Assembly: GCF_016906995.1 (NCBI RefSeq) | Contig: NZ_JAFBBD010000001.1 | Span: forward strand, 467,767 to 531,766 | From: Spongiibacter marinus | GTDB lineage: Bacteria > Pseudomonadota > Gammaproteobacteria > Pseudomonadales > Spongiibacteraceae | DNA: 64,000 nt | Reading direction: 5' to 3' | Shown here: piece after piece, positions 8,415-16,990 of the stretch | How the letters are laid out: each line of letters starts with the position of its first letter | How positions within the stretch are numbered: position 1 is the first letter of the stretch | Translations under genes and position numbers: made by a program | Notes under the pieces: generated by a model | Databases searched by the model: none | Told to the model about the DNA's origin: nothing | Seen by the model: only the letters and a program-made list of their open reading frames with translations

Positions 8415-10853
8415 TTAGAAGCTACCCCGAACGCCGAGGCTAAAGCCGCGGCCTGGCAGTGGTGCGCGATCCTTCAGGAAGGAGGAGTGCACGCGCGCTT
8501 CTTCATCAGTCAGGTTGCTGCCCTTCACGTAGACAGTGACGTCGCCGGGGTATACCGCAAAGGTATAGGCGAGCTCCGCATCGATCATGGTGTAGGCGCC
8601 GGTAACGGTTTCCAGCTCGGCCACTTGGTCTTGTTCCAGATAACGCGTGGCGCTGATCTCTGCATCCCAGCCATTGCTGCTGTAAGCCAACTGGCTGCCT
8701 AGTCGCGCGGGCGGAATGCGGGGCAGGTCACCGCCGTCGTCGAGTTCACCCCAGGTGCGGTCCGCCCACAGGCTCAGTTTAAAGGGTGACGCGAGTTGCC
8801 ATGCTAGCTGAGCTTCCATGCCGTACAGTGTGGCATCGGCCTGTTCAAATACGTAAAGGGGTAGCTCCCTGTGCGCGTGCTCTTCCTCTGCGCCGGCGTC
8901 GTGCTCGTCATGCTCATGGCCTTCAATATCTTCGCTGCTTAGGCCGGTATTGCGCTCGCAATAAAAGTTATCCACTTCGTTGTAGAACACATTCAGCACC
9001 CAGGCGACATTGCCGGTGTGTTTGCGAAGGCTTAGGTCAATGTTGTTTGAGGTTTCTTCTTCCACATCGTTTAGGTAGTGGAAGTGCGGATCGTCGCCTT
9101 CGTGTAAACGCAGCAGGGCGCCGACTTCAAAATTGCCGGTGGCTATGTGCGGGCCGTAGGAAAACAACTCCGCAGCACTCGGCGCGCGCTGGGCATGGGT
9201 AAGCGAGATACCGGCGTTGTAGTCAGGTGCGAAGTCCCACACTACGCCAGCGGAAACACTGTAGGGCGTGAAGTCGAGGTCGTCGAAGTGCAGTAACTCG
9301 TGGTCATGCTCTTCTTCTTCCATTGCCTCTTCGCCGTGGTGGTGCTCCTCCCATTCAATGGGGTCGGCTTCAATGCTGACTTTCTCGACGCGTGCACCCA
9401 GTTGCCAGAGGAAATTGCCGACATGTTTTTCTTGCATCACGGCAATGGCAAAGCTTTCGGTGCGGCTCGGTGGCGTAAAGGCTTCCTCGCCAATCGCTTC
9501 GAAGTCAGTGCTTTTTGCTTCAAATGACAGCGCGCCTTTCCAGCCGGAAAATTCCTGCAGCAGTAAATCAATGCGGGCTTGCAGTGTTTCGTTTTTAAAC
9601 ACGGTGCCGGTTTCGCCGCCTTCAATTTCAGCGTGCTCGTAGTCGGTGTAACCAAGGCGGGTGTTAATACCGCTCAGCAGCGCGTTGTCCAGCGACAGCT
9701 CGCTGATCAACTGCCAGCGATCTTGTGTAAGGTCGGAGAGCACACCTTCATCGTCGTGGTGCTCTTCGTCATGGTGCTCGTCTTCGTGAGCGTCTTCATG
9801 GCCTTCCTCTTCGTGCTCGCCATGACTGTGGCCGGGTACGCCATTCAGGCGCTCAAGGCGGCCATAGGAAACACCCACGTAGCCGTTGTCCAGCAGTAAG
9901 CTACCGCCAATATTGAAGCCCTCGCTCTCTGATGCGCTGTCTTCAAGTACACCCTCGCGGTGCTCCTCGTGACCTTCTTCCTCGTGTTCTTCTTCGGTTT
10001 CCAGAACAGCGATGCCGGGAATCTCGTAGTCGTTACCCTCGCGGCAGAAGCCATCAACATGAAAGGCGAAGAACTCATTGCCGCCGGTAAAGGCCAGAGA
10101 CGCTTCGTTTTCGTCGGCGACCGTATTGTGGCCAATCGAGAATGCGCCAGTGGGCTCGCTGGAGGAGGGCACGCGGTCATCGACGATGTTGACGACACCG
10201 CCAATGGCGCCAGAGCCGTAAAACAGGGTGGCAGGGCCGCGCAGAATTTCAATTTGCTGGGCGGTCATCGCTTCGGTGGCAACCACGTGGTCCGGGCCAA
10301 CCCGGGATGCATCGCTGACATCCAGGCTGTTTTGGGTGATCAACACCCGTGGGCCGTTAAGGCCGCGAATAATCGGGGTGCTGGATACCGGGCCGAAGTA
10401 GCTGGAGTGAACACCCACTTCGTTTTTCAGCGTTTCGCCGAGGGTGGATGCCTGCTTACGGCGAAGTTCTTCGCCGCTGACAACGGTAACCGGCTGAGCC
10501 GATTCCATTACCGAGATGTGCAGTGGCAAACCCACAACATCAACCTGCTCAATGGGTGAGCGACGCAGGGTGATGCTCAGCTTGTCGCTGCCGGCATCCA
10601 GGTGCAGTGTCTGGTGGCTAAAGCCAGGCGCGCTGATGTGAATCTCTTCAGGCAGTTCCGCGCCGGTATCGAGGTTGAAGCGACCATCGGCAGACGTGCT
10701 GGCGGTTTGTTTGCTACCCACTGCTTCAATGGTTGCCCCGTAGACGGGTTTACCTTGGGTATCGCTGACCTGGCCGGTCAACGCATGAGCGGCACTGGAT
10801 AGCGCCAGCCCCGAAATGCCGATCAGGGCGCAGTGCCCCAAAACTACTTTCAT
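8415..10853 (-). CDS. znuD: ZnuD-type TonB-dependent zinc receptor with His/Glu-rich loops
   Basis: An 812-residue outer-membrane receptor. A signal peptide (about 1-24) is followed by a carboxypeptidase-regulatory-like beta domain (about 25-95), a plug with LGETLKNEVGVHSSYFGP and EILRGPATLFYGSGAIGG, and a barrel ending in GVRGSF. At least four barrel regions are exceptionally rich in His, Asp and Glu (near residues 290, 345, 505 and 645), for example GHEDAHEDEHHDEEHHDDEG, a hallmark of ZnuD-like zinc receptors. Two cysteines also lie in loop regions. It sits between DUF1826 and zrgA in a Zur-type operon, which supports zinc over haem or another ligand. The symbol is by family resemblance. 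Confidence 0.9.
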   Translation of the reverse strand: MKVVLGHCALIGISGLALSSAAHALTGQVSDTQGKPVYGATIEAVGSKQTASTSADGRFNLDTGAELPEEIHISAPGFSHQTLHLDAGSDKLSITLRRSPIEQVDVVGLPLHISVMESAQPVTVVSGEELRRKQASTLGETLKNEVGVHSSYFGPVSSTPIIRGLNGPRVLITQNSLDVSDASRVGPDHVVATEAMTAQQIEILRGPATLFYGSGAIGGVVNIVDDRVPSSSEPTGAFSIGHNTVADENEASLAFTGGNEFFAFHVDGFCREGNDYEIPGIAVLETEEEHEEEGHEEHREGVLEDSASESEGFNIGGSLLLDNGYVGVSYGRLERLNGVPGHSHGEHEEEGHEDAHEDEHHDEEHHDDEGVLSDLTQDRWQLISELSLDNALLSGINTRLGYTDYEHAEIEGGETGTVFKNETLQARIDLLLQEFSGWKGALSFEAKSTDFEAIGEEAFTPPSRTESFAIAVMQEKHVGNFLWQLGARVEKVSIEADPIEWEEHHHGEEAMEEEEHDHELLHFDDLDFTPYSVSAGVVWDFAPDYNAGISLTHAQRAPSAAELFSYGPHIATGNFEVGALLRLHEGDDPHFHYLNDVEEETSNNIDLSLRKHTGNVAWVLNVFYNEVDNFYCERNTGLSSEDIEGHEHDEHDAGAEEEHAHRELPLYVFEQADATLYGMEAQLAWQLASPFKLSLWADRTWGELDDGGDLPRIPPARLGSQLAYSSNGWDAEISATRYLEQDQVAELETVTGAYTMIDAELAYTFAVYPGDVTVYVKGSNLTDEEARVHSSFLKDRAPLPGRGFSLGVRGSF

Positions 10854-10896
10854 TGTCCGCTCCTATTGGTATTGGGTTTTGCCTGTATGTTCAGGC

Positions 10897-11549
10897 TTAT
10901 AAAAAGTCGAGAGTTAACAGTAATCGCTGTTGGCCCGGCGCGACGGCGGGTGAACGGTGAACCAGGCCAGCGCCTTCGTTCCCCTCCCAGTTTTCGCCTT
11001 TTAGCAGGGCCACATGGTGTGTTTGCAAGGTATTGATGTCGCTTGCCGCGGGATACAAACCGCTATCGGCATCGCTGAGGCCGCGGCTACCCGCGCCCAA
11101 TTTGCTGCGGTCTACGCAGTGGTGCGGCAGCCATTGGGTGCCGGGGCCGCTGTAGCTGGTTACCAGCCGACAAGCCACGTTGTCGGTGTGGAACTTGGGG
11201 CACATCTTGCCGCTCAGGGGGTGAGCCGCAGGCCGACGGCGTCCAGTTCAAATAGCAGGCTAAACATATCGGCCAGAAGCTGGATGTCGCTGCTTAGTGC
11301 TGGATACGCTGTTAATACTGGCTCGGCCTCGCTCAGTGTACTGAGCTGGCTTGTTGGCAAAGAGAGACTGCAGCCGCGAAAGCGGCCTTCTTTTAATAAG
11401 GCGTCGCACTCGGCGTTAAGCGCCGGGCTAACGGCGCGCTGCCAAACCGCCATATTGACGTCGGCCCGGTAGGTATCGCCGAAGATTTCCGCGCTGTCAC
11501 CGGCGACGGTGTACACCTCGGGCATCGATGTTTGCAGTGGGATAGCCAT
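10897..11549 (-). pseudogene. DUF1826 zinc-regulon protein, split by a one-base frameshift
   Basis: The 5' part (11549-11214, 111 residues) ends in ADMFSLLFELDAVGLRLTP followed by TGA. The 3' part (11205-10897) continues in a different frame as MCPKFHTDNVACRLVTSYSG, then GTQWLPHHCVDRSKLG and VALLKGENWEGNEGAGLVHRSPA, all recognisable DUF1826 segments. Adding one C to the ACCCCC run at about 11217-11222 gives a seamless LRLTPLSGKMCPKFH. DUF1826 is typically next to Zur-controlled COG0523 or DksA-paralogue genes; its function is unknown. This is the first gene after the Zur-like site at 11668-11690. Polar effects on znuD would depend on whether the frameshift is real. Confidence 0.85.
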
Positions 11550-11667
11550 ATTGTCGCGCCTCCGCGGTGGTCACGCCTATCAGCCTGTTGCCGTCCCCAT
11601 TGTTTTTGCCGTGGTGTTCTGCAACGCCGGGCAAACAAAACGGGTTCTGCCAGTGAGTAATTCGGAC

Positions 11668-11690
11668 AAAATGATATGTTATAACATGTC
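11668..11690. promoter_or_regulatory. Candidate Zur operator heading the DUF1826-znuD-zrgA-merC-COG0523 run
   Basis: The site contains a perfect 12-bp palindrome ATGTTATAACAT (11676-11687). Aligned to the gammaproteobacterial Zur box (arms GAAATGTTATA and TATAACATTTC around one base), 18 of 22 defined positions match by my count. It is 119 bp upstream of the DUF1826 start, on the promoter side of five consecutive minus-strand zinc-associated genes. Confidence 0.78.
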
Positions 11691-11906
11691 TAAAGAAAAG
11701 AGGGAGGTGACATTTCTCAGATCGGGTATGGGTATTGCTTGCTTAAGAGGAGAGTGGTCGGGTCTATTAATAGGGGCTGTGAACAGAGCCGAGGGGCCGC
11801 GTGTTGACCAAACGGTTGTTGGGCCGCCCTCTAAATTGGGGATTCATCTGCCGTTGAGCGCTGCTAAGATGATCCGGGCCGCTGAAAACTTTCTCTGGGA
11901 GCCACC
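11691..11906. other. Intergenic region between Zur site and ankyrin lipoprotein gene
   Basis: Together with 11550-11667 this is a gene-free stretch of about 350 bp apart from the Zur-like site. It should hold the divergent promoter of the ankyrin gene, whose ATG at 11907 is preceded by GGGAGCCACC. I see no convincing additional operator, RNA gene or ORF; frames open here lack family resemblance. Confidence 0.5.
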
Positions 11907-14507
11907 ATGACTCGCATAAATACTTTGTTCTCCAAAGGCTTACTTGCCCTCTGCTGTGCACTGCTCTCTGCCTGTGCCAGCTTCTCGGACTACACCACCG
12001 CTGCAAACCAGGGCGATATGGCTTTTATCGACAGCTACCTTGCCGAGGGTGGTGCGGTCGATGAGCGCGATGGCATGGGCTACACCGCCCTGCACCGCGC
12101 TGCACAAAGCGGCCGATTGGCGGTCGTGACGCGTTTACTTGATGCCGGTGCGAACCCCAATGTGGAAATGGGAGAAAGCCAGGAAAATGCCCTGATTGCG
12201 GCCGCGGGTGCCAGTGCCAATAGTGCTGACATGGTGGCGGCTCTGCTGCGCAGTGGTGGCGACCCCAATCAGGCCAATGCATTTGGTAAAACGCCGCTGT
12301 GGGCCGCGGTGAGCATGAATAATGTCGAGGCCGCGCGCCAGCTGATGGATGCCGGTGCCGACCCCGACGTGCAGGTGACTGGCTATACCCCCCTGATGTT
12401 GGCCGCCCATAACAAGTACAGCGAATTGGTGCGCTTGCTGCTGGTGCGCGGCGCCGATGTTGAGGCCGTGAGCAATGGCGTTGTGGCCGGTTACAACGCG
12501 CTGTACTTCGGTGTTGAACGCCGCAACTGGAACCAAAAAAGTGGCTGGCAGAGTGCGACCCGCCTCGGCCCGGTGGCCGCCTCTCATCGCGGTGTAAACG
12601 GTGTTAATGAAGCCTTTTTGCACAGTGAGCAGCAAAAAGTCGTGGATATGTTGCTGGCTGCCGGTAGCGACCCCAATATCCGCGGCAAGTGGACACCGCT
12701 GACACGCGCCGCGCGTCAGGGCGCGGATGCAGGAGTTGTTGAGTCGCTGTTGCTGGCAGGTGCCGAGGCGGATAAGAAAACCCCCGACGATTACAGCGCC
12801 CTGTATCTCGCTGCGGGCTGGAACCGCGACGAGCAGGTCGGCCTGTTATTGGCGGCGGGCGCCGATGTGAACCTGGGCAATGACAACGAATTTGAGACCG
12901 CCTTATTCAACGCGGCAAATAACGGCCATGTTGGCCCGGTAAAACGCCTGCTGGCGGCCGGGGCAAATGTTGAGCTAGCCGATACGGAAGGCTTCACGCC
13001 GCTTTATTTGGCCAGCTATGAGGGCTATGCAGAAGTGGTTCGACTTCTACTGGCAGCGGGTGCGAATACTGATACACGCAATGGCAAAGGTGATTGGAGC
13101 CCTCTGCAAACTGCGGCGGAACGAGGCCATACCGATGTTGTTCGAGAATTGGTGGCGGCCGGTGCCGATGTTGATCAAAGAAGTAAGCGCCAATCAACGG
13201 CAACGTATTTTGCAGCGAAGTCGGGTAAGAAGGCTACGGACGACATTATTAAAATGTTGGCGGTGGCGGGTGCCGATGTTAACGCTCGCTGTGACGGTGG
13301 TTACTACGCTCTACACATCGCTGCCGATAAAGGTTACTACGACACCGTAAAGACCTTGCTTTCCTTGGGTGCCAACCCCAACCTGCGCGACAAAGACAAT
13401 GAGTCGGCGCTGGATATTGCTATGCGCCACGGTTACAAAAAAACCACAGCCTATATTCAGCAATACGGTGGCCAGACCAACTCCTATAAAAAGTCCAACA
13501 GCGGCGATATGTTTGGCAAAATCTTCGCCACGGTGGCGATTGGCGCCATTGCCGGCAGTGCCGATATTCCCATCGAAAACTCGCTGGATGTGATGGGAGC
13601 GGCCGTTGGCGATATTTGGGTAGACGATGGCAAGGGCACGCGCCTGGCGCAAATGCAGCAACAGGTTGCTCAGGGCACTTACCAAATTAAAGACCCCGCG
13701 CTGCGCCGTTTGGCAGAAACCCGCGTGCAACTTGAGCAGCAAAATCGCGAAATTCAACAGCAGGTTGCGGCCTACAACGCCGAACAAAAGCGTCGCCAGG
13801 AAGAGCAGCGAGCGCAAATCGCAATGAAGCAGGCCCAGTACGCTGAGCAAAAAGCGGCGTATGAACAACGCCAACGAGAAGCCGCAATAGCGCGCCAGGA
13901 AGCTGCCCGCGCAGCAGAGCAGGCACGCCGCGAAGCGGAGCAGCGCCGCCGAGAGCAACAAGCCCAACAGCAAGTCCAGCAACAGCAGGAGGCCGCGCAG
14001 GCACGCGAGCGTGAGACCGCCAAGCGCGCAGCAGAAGCGGCGCGCCCCAAACCGCGCTCGGGCAGTATTAACAGCGGCCGCATGAATACCGCAGAGAAGG
14101 CGAATTGTGATTGTGAGGGAACACTGACCAAGCAGAACTTCTCCGTTGGCGCGTGCCAAGTGGCCTCGTTGAAGGTGGCCTACGAGGTGAGTCACTTCTT
14201 TGGTGAGCCCTTGGTGAAAGGCGACTACAAATGGCAGAAGGGCGGCGCAGAAGATGACTGCCTGCCGAGCGACTTTACCCTGTGGCTGAAAATCCAAAAT
14301 GGCGATGCCTTTGGCTATGTGGAAATCGACCCCGCGATCCCTCGTGCGGGTCAGGTGTCTTTTTCGGGCACCGCCAGCAGCCCCGACTGGGACAGCTTCA
14401 TCTGCGGTTATCAGGGCGGAACACGCACCGCCTGCTTCGACGCGGAAACCGCGAAAACCCTCTACAAGCAGGGCCGGGTGGTTGGCTTTGAGGTCTCCCA
14501 CCAATGA
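11907..14507 (+). CDS. Large ankyrin-repeat lipoprotein with coiled-coil and Cys-containing C-terminal domain
   Basis: An 866-residue lipoprotein. The lipobox LSAC puts the lipidated Cys at 23; Ala at +2 favours the outer membrane. About 13-14 ankyrin repeats run from residue 27 to 525, most with the TPLxxAA...VxxLLxAGA pattern. One irregular insertion around residues 195-240 (RRNWNQKSGWQSATRLGP) separates two repeat blocks. A glycine/alanine-rich linker precedes a long Gln/Arg/Glu-rich coiled coil (about 570-715) and a C-terminal domain of about 145 residues with several Cys (CDCEG, GACQ, DDCLP, FICG, TACF). Function is unknown; protein binding in the periplasm is the reasonable guess. Its stop overlaps the next gene by 4 bp (ATGA). 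Confidence 0.87.
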   Translation: MTRINTLFSKGLLALCCALLSACASFSDYTTAANQGDMAFIDSYLAEGGAVDERDGMGYTALHRAAQSGRLAVVTRLLDAGANPNVEMGESQENALIAAAGASANSADMVAALLRSGGDPNQANAFGKTPLWAAVSMNNVEAARQLMDAGADPDVQVTGYTPLMLAAHNKYSELVRLLLVRGADVEAVSNGVVAGYNALYFGVERRNWNQKSGWQSATRLGPVAASHRGVNGVNEAFLHSEQQKVVDMLLAAGSDPNIRGKWTPLTRAARQGADAGVVESLLLAGAEADKKTPDDYSALYLAAGWNRDEQVGLLLAAGADVNLGNDNEFETALFNAANNGHVGPVKRLLAAGANVELADTEGFTPLYLASYEGYAEVVRLLLAAGANTDTRNGKGDWSPLQTAAERGHTDVVRELVAAGADVDQRSKRQSTATYFAAKSGKKATDDIIKMLAVAGADVNARCDGGYYALHIAADKGYYDTVKTLLSLGANPNLRDKDNESALDIAMRHGYKKTTAYIQQYGGQTNSYKKSNSGDMFGKIFATVAIGAIAGSADIPIENSLDVMGAAVGDIWVDDGKGTRLAQMQQQVAQGTYQIKDPALRRLAETRVQLEQQNREIQQQVAAYNAEQKRRQEEQRAQIAMKQAQYAEQKAAYEQRQREAAIARQEAARAAEQARREAEQRRREQQAQQQVQQQQEAAQARERETAKRAAEAARPKPRSGSINSGRMNTAEKANCDCEGTLTKQNFSVGACQVASLKVAYEVSHFFGEPLVKGDYKWQKGGAEDDCLPSDFTLWLKIQNGDAFGYVEIDPAIPRAGQVSFSGTASSPDWDSFICGYQGGTRTACFDAETAKTLYKQGRVVGFEVSHQ

Positions 14508-14962
14508 TCGCTCCCTATGAACCCCGCGACTGCCAGTATCTGGAGACATGGCAGCTTGGGGATTGGCGCATGAAGGCCTACGGCATTCGCTATGGCGACG
14601 CGCCAATCCAGCCGCAGTTGTTGCGCGCAGCAAAACAGCTAACTGCAGATAGGCTGGCAGATAGCGCCGATGTTAGTGCTCACTATCACGTGGGTTATGT
14701 CGGCGTTCATCAGGGTAAAACGGCGCACTTTGTCTTCGTTGATTGGTGGGCCGATGAAAATGAGCTTCACCACCACGTGTACGTGGCACCACTGGAAGAC
14801 CCAACGGCCTTTCGCTATACCACTCCCTCAGGTTTAATCGCCTGTGTGTGGGATATGAAACTGATGGCCCTTGAGCGCAACGCTTGGGTGGAAACGGTAT
14901 TGGCAAACCCGGCGGGCAGCGTTGAGGACTACCTGGCTCGACACATGAACGGGCCGCTTTAG
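14504..14962 (+). CDS. Conserved protein of unknown function, coupled to the ankyrin gene
   Basis: A 152-residue soluble protein with no signal peptide or membrane span. It is rich in aromatic residues and His (SAHYHVGYVGVHQG, FVFVDWWADENELHHHVYVA). I do not recognise a family. The ATG overlaps the ankyrin stop (ATGA), and a thioesterase follows 15 bp later, so the three are probably one transcript. Its fold may be a small alpha/beta barrel given the alternating strand-like segments, but that is a guess. Confidence 0.75.
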   Translation: MIAPYEPRDCQYLETWQLGDWRMKAYGIRYGDAPIQPQLLRAAKQLTADRLADSADVSAHYHVGYVGVHQGKTAHFVFVDWWADENELHHHVYVAPLEDPTAFRYTTPSGLIACVWDMKLMALERNAWVETVLANPAGSVEDYLARHMNGPL

Positions 14963-14977
14963 CGGGAGCACGCGGTA

Positions 14978-15352
14978 ATGGAACACCCCTTTGCAGAACA
15001 TATCGGCTTGCAGGTGCTGGAGCAGCGCGACGGATACAGCGAATGTGAACTGACCCTGGACCCCGCCCGCCACATGAACCCCCATCAGGTGGTGCATGGC
15101 GCCGTGCTGTATGCGCTGGCCGACACCGGCATGGGGGCCGCGGTATATCCCGGTTTGGCGGCAGACGAGTACTGCGCCACGGTCGAGATCAAAATCAATT
15201 ATTTTCGGCCTGCTATCGCTGGCATCGTGCGCTGTGTAACGGAAATGGTTAATCGTGGGCGCAGCCTTGCTAACCTTGAGTCGCGACTTTACTGCGGCGA
15301 TAAGCTATTGGCGCAGGCCAACGGCAACTTCGCCATTATTCCCCGCCGCTGA
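14978..15352 (+). CDS. PaaI-type hotdog-fold thioesterase
   Basis: A 124-residue single-domain hotdog protein. The central helix segment HQVVHGAVLYALADTGMG (about residues 31-48) carries the acidic residue and HG motif typical of the PaaI/YdiI group that hydrolyses acyl-CoA thioesters. The later strands TVEIKINYFRPA and RLYCGDKLLAQANGNF complete the fold. It probably acts as a homotetramer on an aromatic or medium-chain acyl-CoA; the substrate is not predictable. Its 3' end overlaps the convergent membrane gene by 17 bp. Confidence 0.88.
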   Translation: MEHPFAEHIGLQVLEQRDGYSECELTLDPARHMNPHQVVHGAVLYALADTGMGAAVYPGLAADEYCATVEIKINYFRPAIAGIVRCVTEMVNRGRSLANLESRLYCGDKLLAQANGNFAIIPRR

Positions 15353-15746
15353 AATTCCCCGCGCGCCTAGGGTGTACGGCCCACAGCAACCGGGCCACCA
15401 GCGTAGACAGTACCAGGCCCAGAGAGCTCAGCAGCCACACCAACACTGCGATATCGCGAATCGCGTGTTGGGAGAGGGTTGCCTGCACATTTATCGCAAA
15501 GGCCACGGCCGCGATGGGCGCCAGCGCGGCGGCGATGGCGACGGTGGTATAGGGCTTGTGAAATAAAGAACGACTGCGGAAATAGGGCTTGATGGCCACC
15601 GCCAGCACCAGGCCGATCAAGCTGAGCAATACGCCGCATACCCAGGGCGTGATCGCGAGTAGGGAGTCAGAGGGCATCCACAAACAGGCTGCTGCGCCGA
15701 GAAGGCCCCACGCGGGCAGCAGTGTGCGGCAGGCAATGGTGAACAC
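15336..15746 (-). CDS. Four-span membrane protein of unknown function
   Basis: A 136-residue hydrophobic protein with about four predicted spans (residues 8-25, 29-48, 67-87 and 100-120) and a basic C-terminal tail. I do not recognise the family with confidence. It is convergent to and overlaps the thioesterase by 17 bp. There is no obvious operon partner on the minus strand; a MarR fragment lies 110 bp upstream. Confidence 0.6.
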   Translation of the reverse strand: MFTIACRTLLPAWGLLGAAACLWMPSDSLLAITPWVCGVLLSLIGLVLAVAIKPYFRSRSLFHKPYTTVAIAAALAPIAAVAFAINVQATLSQHAIRDIAVLVWLLSSLGLVLSTLVARLLWAVHPRRAGNFSGGE

Positions 15747-15855
15747 GATCTCTCCAAGCGTTGGCGGCTAAACAACGTTATACGGCGTATCGCGTTGGGG
15801 AGATTTTTCGCTACAAGCCAGCAGGCTGGAGCCATTCAATGAGAGTAAGCGGGCC

Positions 15856-16083
15856 CTAGGTTCTTACCTTGGAGAACTCTTCATCCATTCGCATAAACAT
15901 ATACACGCCCATGCGGTTCTCGTCATCGTTGAAGTTGTCGGTGATATTGCGAATCACCTCGCAGGCACTGGCGATCATATCCTCGCAGTGCTGCTTGCCC
16001 GCTGGGGTCATGGTAATCAGTTTTTCGCGCCCGGAATTGGGTTCTTCGGTTAGCTCGATGTACTCAAGCGAGGCCTGTGCCAA
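15856..16083 (-). pseudogene. C-terminal fragment of a MarR-family regulator
   Basis: A 75-residue frame whose sequence (SLEYIELTEEPNSGREKLITMTPAG followed by a helical tail) matches the wing and dimerisation helix of MarR-type winged-helix proteins. The first half, with the recognition helix, is missing. The frame is closed by TAG immediately upstream of codon QAKRSALAQ, and I see no compensating frame within the next 100 bp. It is most likely a decayed remnant. A short intact protein starting at TTG 16083 is less likely. Confidence 0.6.
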
Positions 16084-16180
16084 CGCTGACCTTTTTGCTT
16101 GCTACTTTAATCGGCACAGCCTATTGAGGCGCTGTGCGTTCTGCGTTTCACTAAGCGCAGCACGGTGTCGGGGTGGGCAA

Positions 16181-16570
16181 ATGATCATTGCGCGAAAAAC
16201 AGCTTACTTGATTGCTACGGGCACTCTGATTGCTGCGGCTGCGCTTTACCTGGGGCGCGGCGCTGATACCTCTCCCAGTGCGGTAACGCCCACTCCAACT
16301 GGCCAACAACGCAGCGACAAAAGCGTACGTCACCAGGCGCTGGTGCAAAGCCCCAGGGGGGATGCCAGCCAAACAACTGAGGGTTTGACCGACATGCAGC
16401 GCCGAGCCCAGCAGCGCGAGCAGGCATTCACGGCGGCGTTTACGGCGTGGTATCAACCACCCGCCGAGTGCGAAGACATCCAGTCGGACGCGCAAATGCT
16501 GAAATGCGCCAGCGATAAATTGGCCGCCAAGCGCCGTTTCCGCCAACACTATGAGGCCGCGGAGCCCTAA
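16181..16570 (+). CDS. Single-span small protein with C-x11-C motif, paralogue A
   Basis: A 129-residue protein starting at ATG 16181, with GGGGTGGG upstream. It has one N-terminal hydrophobic anchor (about residues 7-25), a polar Ser/Thr/Gln linker, then a C-terminal module FTAWYQPPAECEDIQSD...CASDKL..KRRFRQHYE. The two Cys are separated by 11 residues. The same module, with identical Cys spacing and the QSD signature, occurs in the protein at 17918-18346, so the two are paralogues. I know no family name. It is probably anchored in the inner membrane with the Cys pair in the periplasm. SirB2 follows 22 bp later. Confidence 0.7.
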   Translation: MIIARKTAYLIATGTLIAAAALYLGRGADTSPSAVTPTPTGQQRSDKSVRHQALVQSPRGDASQTTEGLTDMQRRAQQREQAFTAAFTAWYQPPAECEDIQSDAQMLKCASDKLAAKRRFRQHYEAAEP

Positions 16571-16592
16571 GCTGCGTGGAAGGCAAGTCAAT

Positions 16593-16985
16593 ATGGATTA
16601 CTCATTGATCAAGGCGCTACACATCAGCGCGGCGCTGAGCAGCTTTGCATTCTTTTTGCTGCGCGCCACATGGTCACTGCGTGCCTCGCCTATGATGCAG
16701 CGGCGGTGGGTGCGGGTGTTGCCCCATGTGCTCGACACCGGCCTGTTGGCGCTGGGTGTCAGCCTGATGATTATGCTCAGTGCCTGGCCGCAGCAAACGC
16801 CCTGGCTGGCGGCAAAGCTCTCTGCCTTGCTGCTGTACATCGTACTGGGCAGTGTTGCGATAAAGCGCGGCCGCAGCCCTGCGCAAAAGGCGGCTTTCGC
16901 TGCGTTGGCGGCGCTGGTCTTTCTCTATATGCTCAGCGTGGCCTTTAGCCATAACCCACTTGGGTTCCTGGCGCTGCGCTGGTAG
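16593..16985 (+). CDS. SirB2-family membrane protein
   Basis: A 130-residue, four-span membrane protein of the SirB2 family: MDYSLIKALHISAALSSFAFFLLRATWSL, a conserved PHVLDTGLLALGVSLM second span, and KLSALLLYIVLGSVAIKRG. I chose ATG 16593, with GGAAGG 10 bp upstream, over an upstream frame extension to 16551 that lacks family similarity. SirB2 was named for an effect on Salmonella invasion gene expression, but its molecular role is unknown. It likely shares a transcript with the gene at 16181. Confidence 0.85.
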   Translation: MDYSLIKALHISAALSSFAFFLLRATWSLRASPMMQRRWVRVLPHVLDTGLLALGVSLMIMLSAWPQQTPWLAAKLSALLLYIVLGSVAIKRGRSPAQKAAFAALAALVFLYMLSVAFSHNPLGFLALRW

Positions 16986-16990
16986 CGCTT

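Noticed and set aside
13311..14633. A 440-codon minus-strand open frame across the ankyrin gene
   Set aside because: It is antisense to clear ankyrin and coiled-coil coding sequence, and its translation is low-complexity Leu/Ala/Cys-rich without any family pattern.
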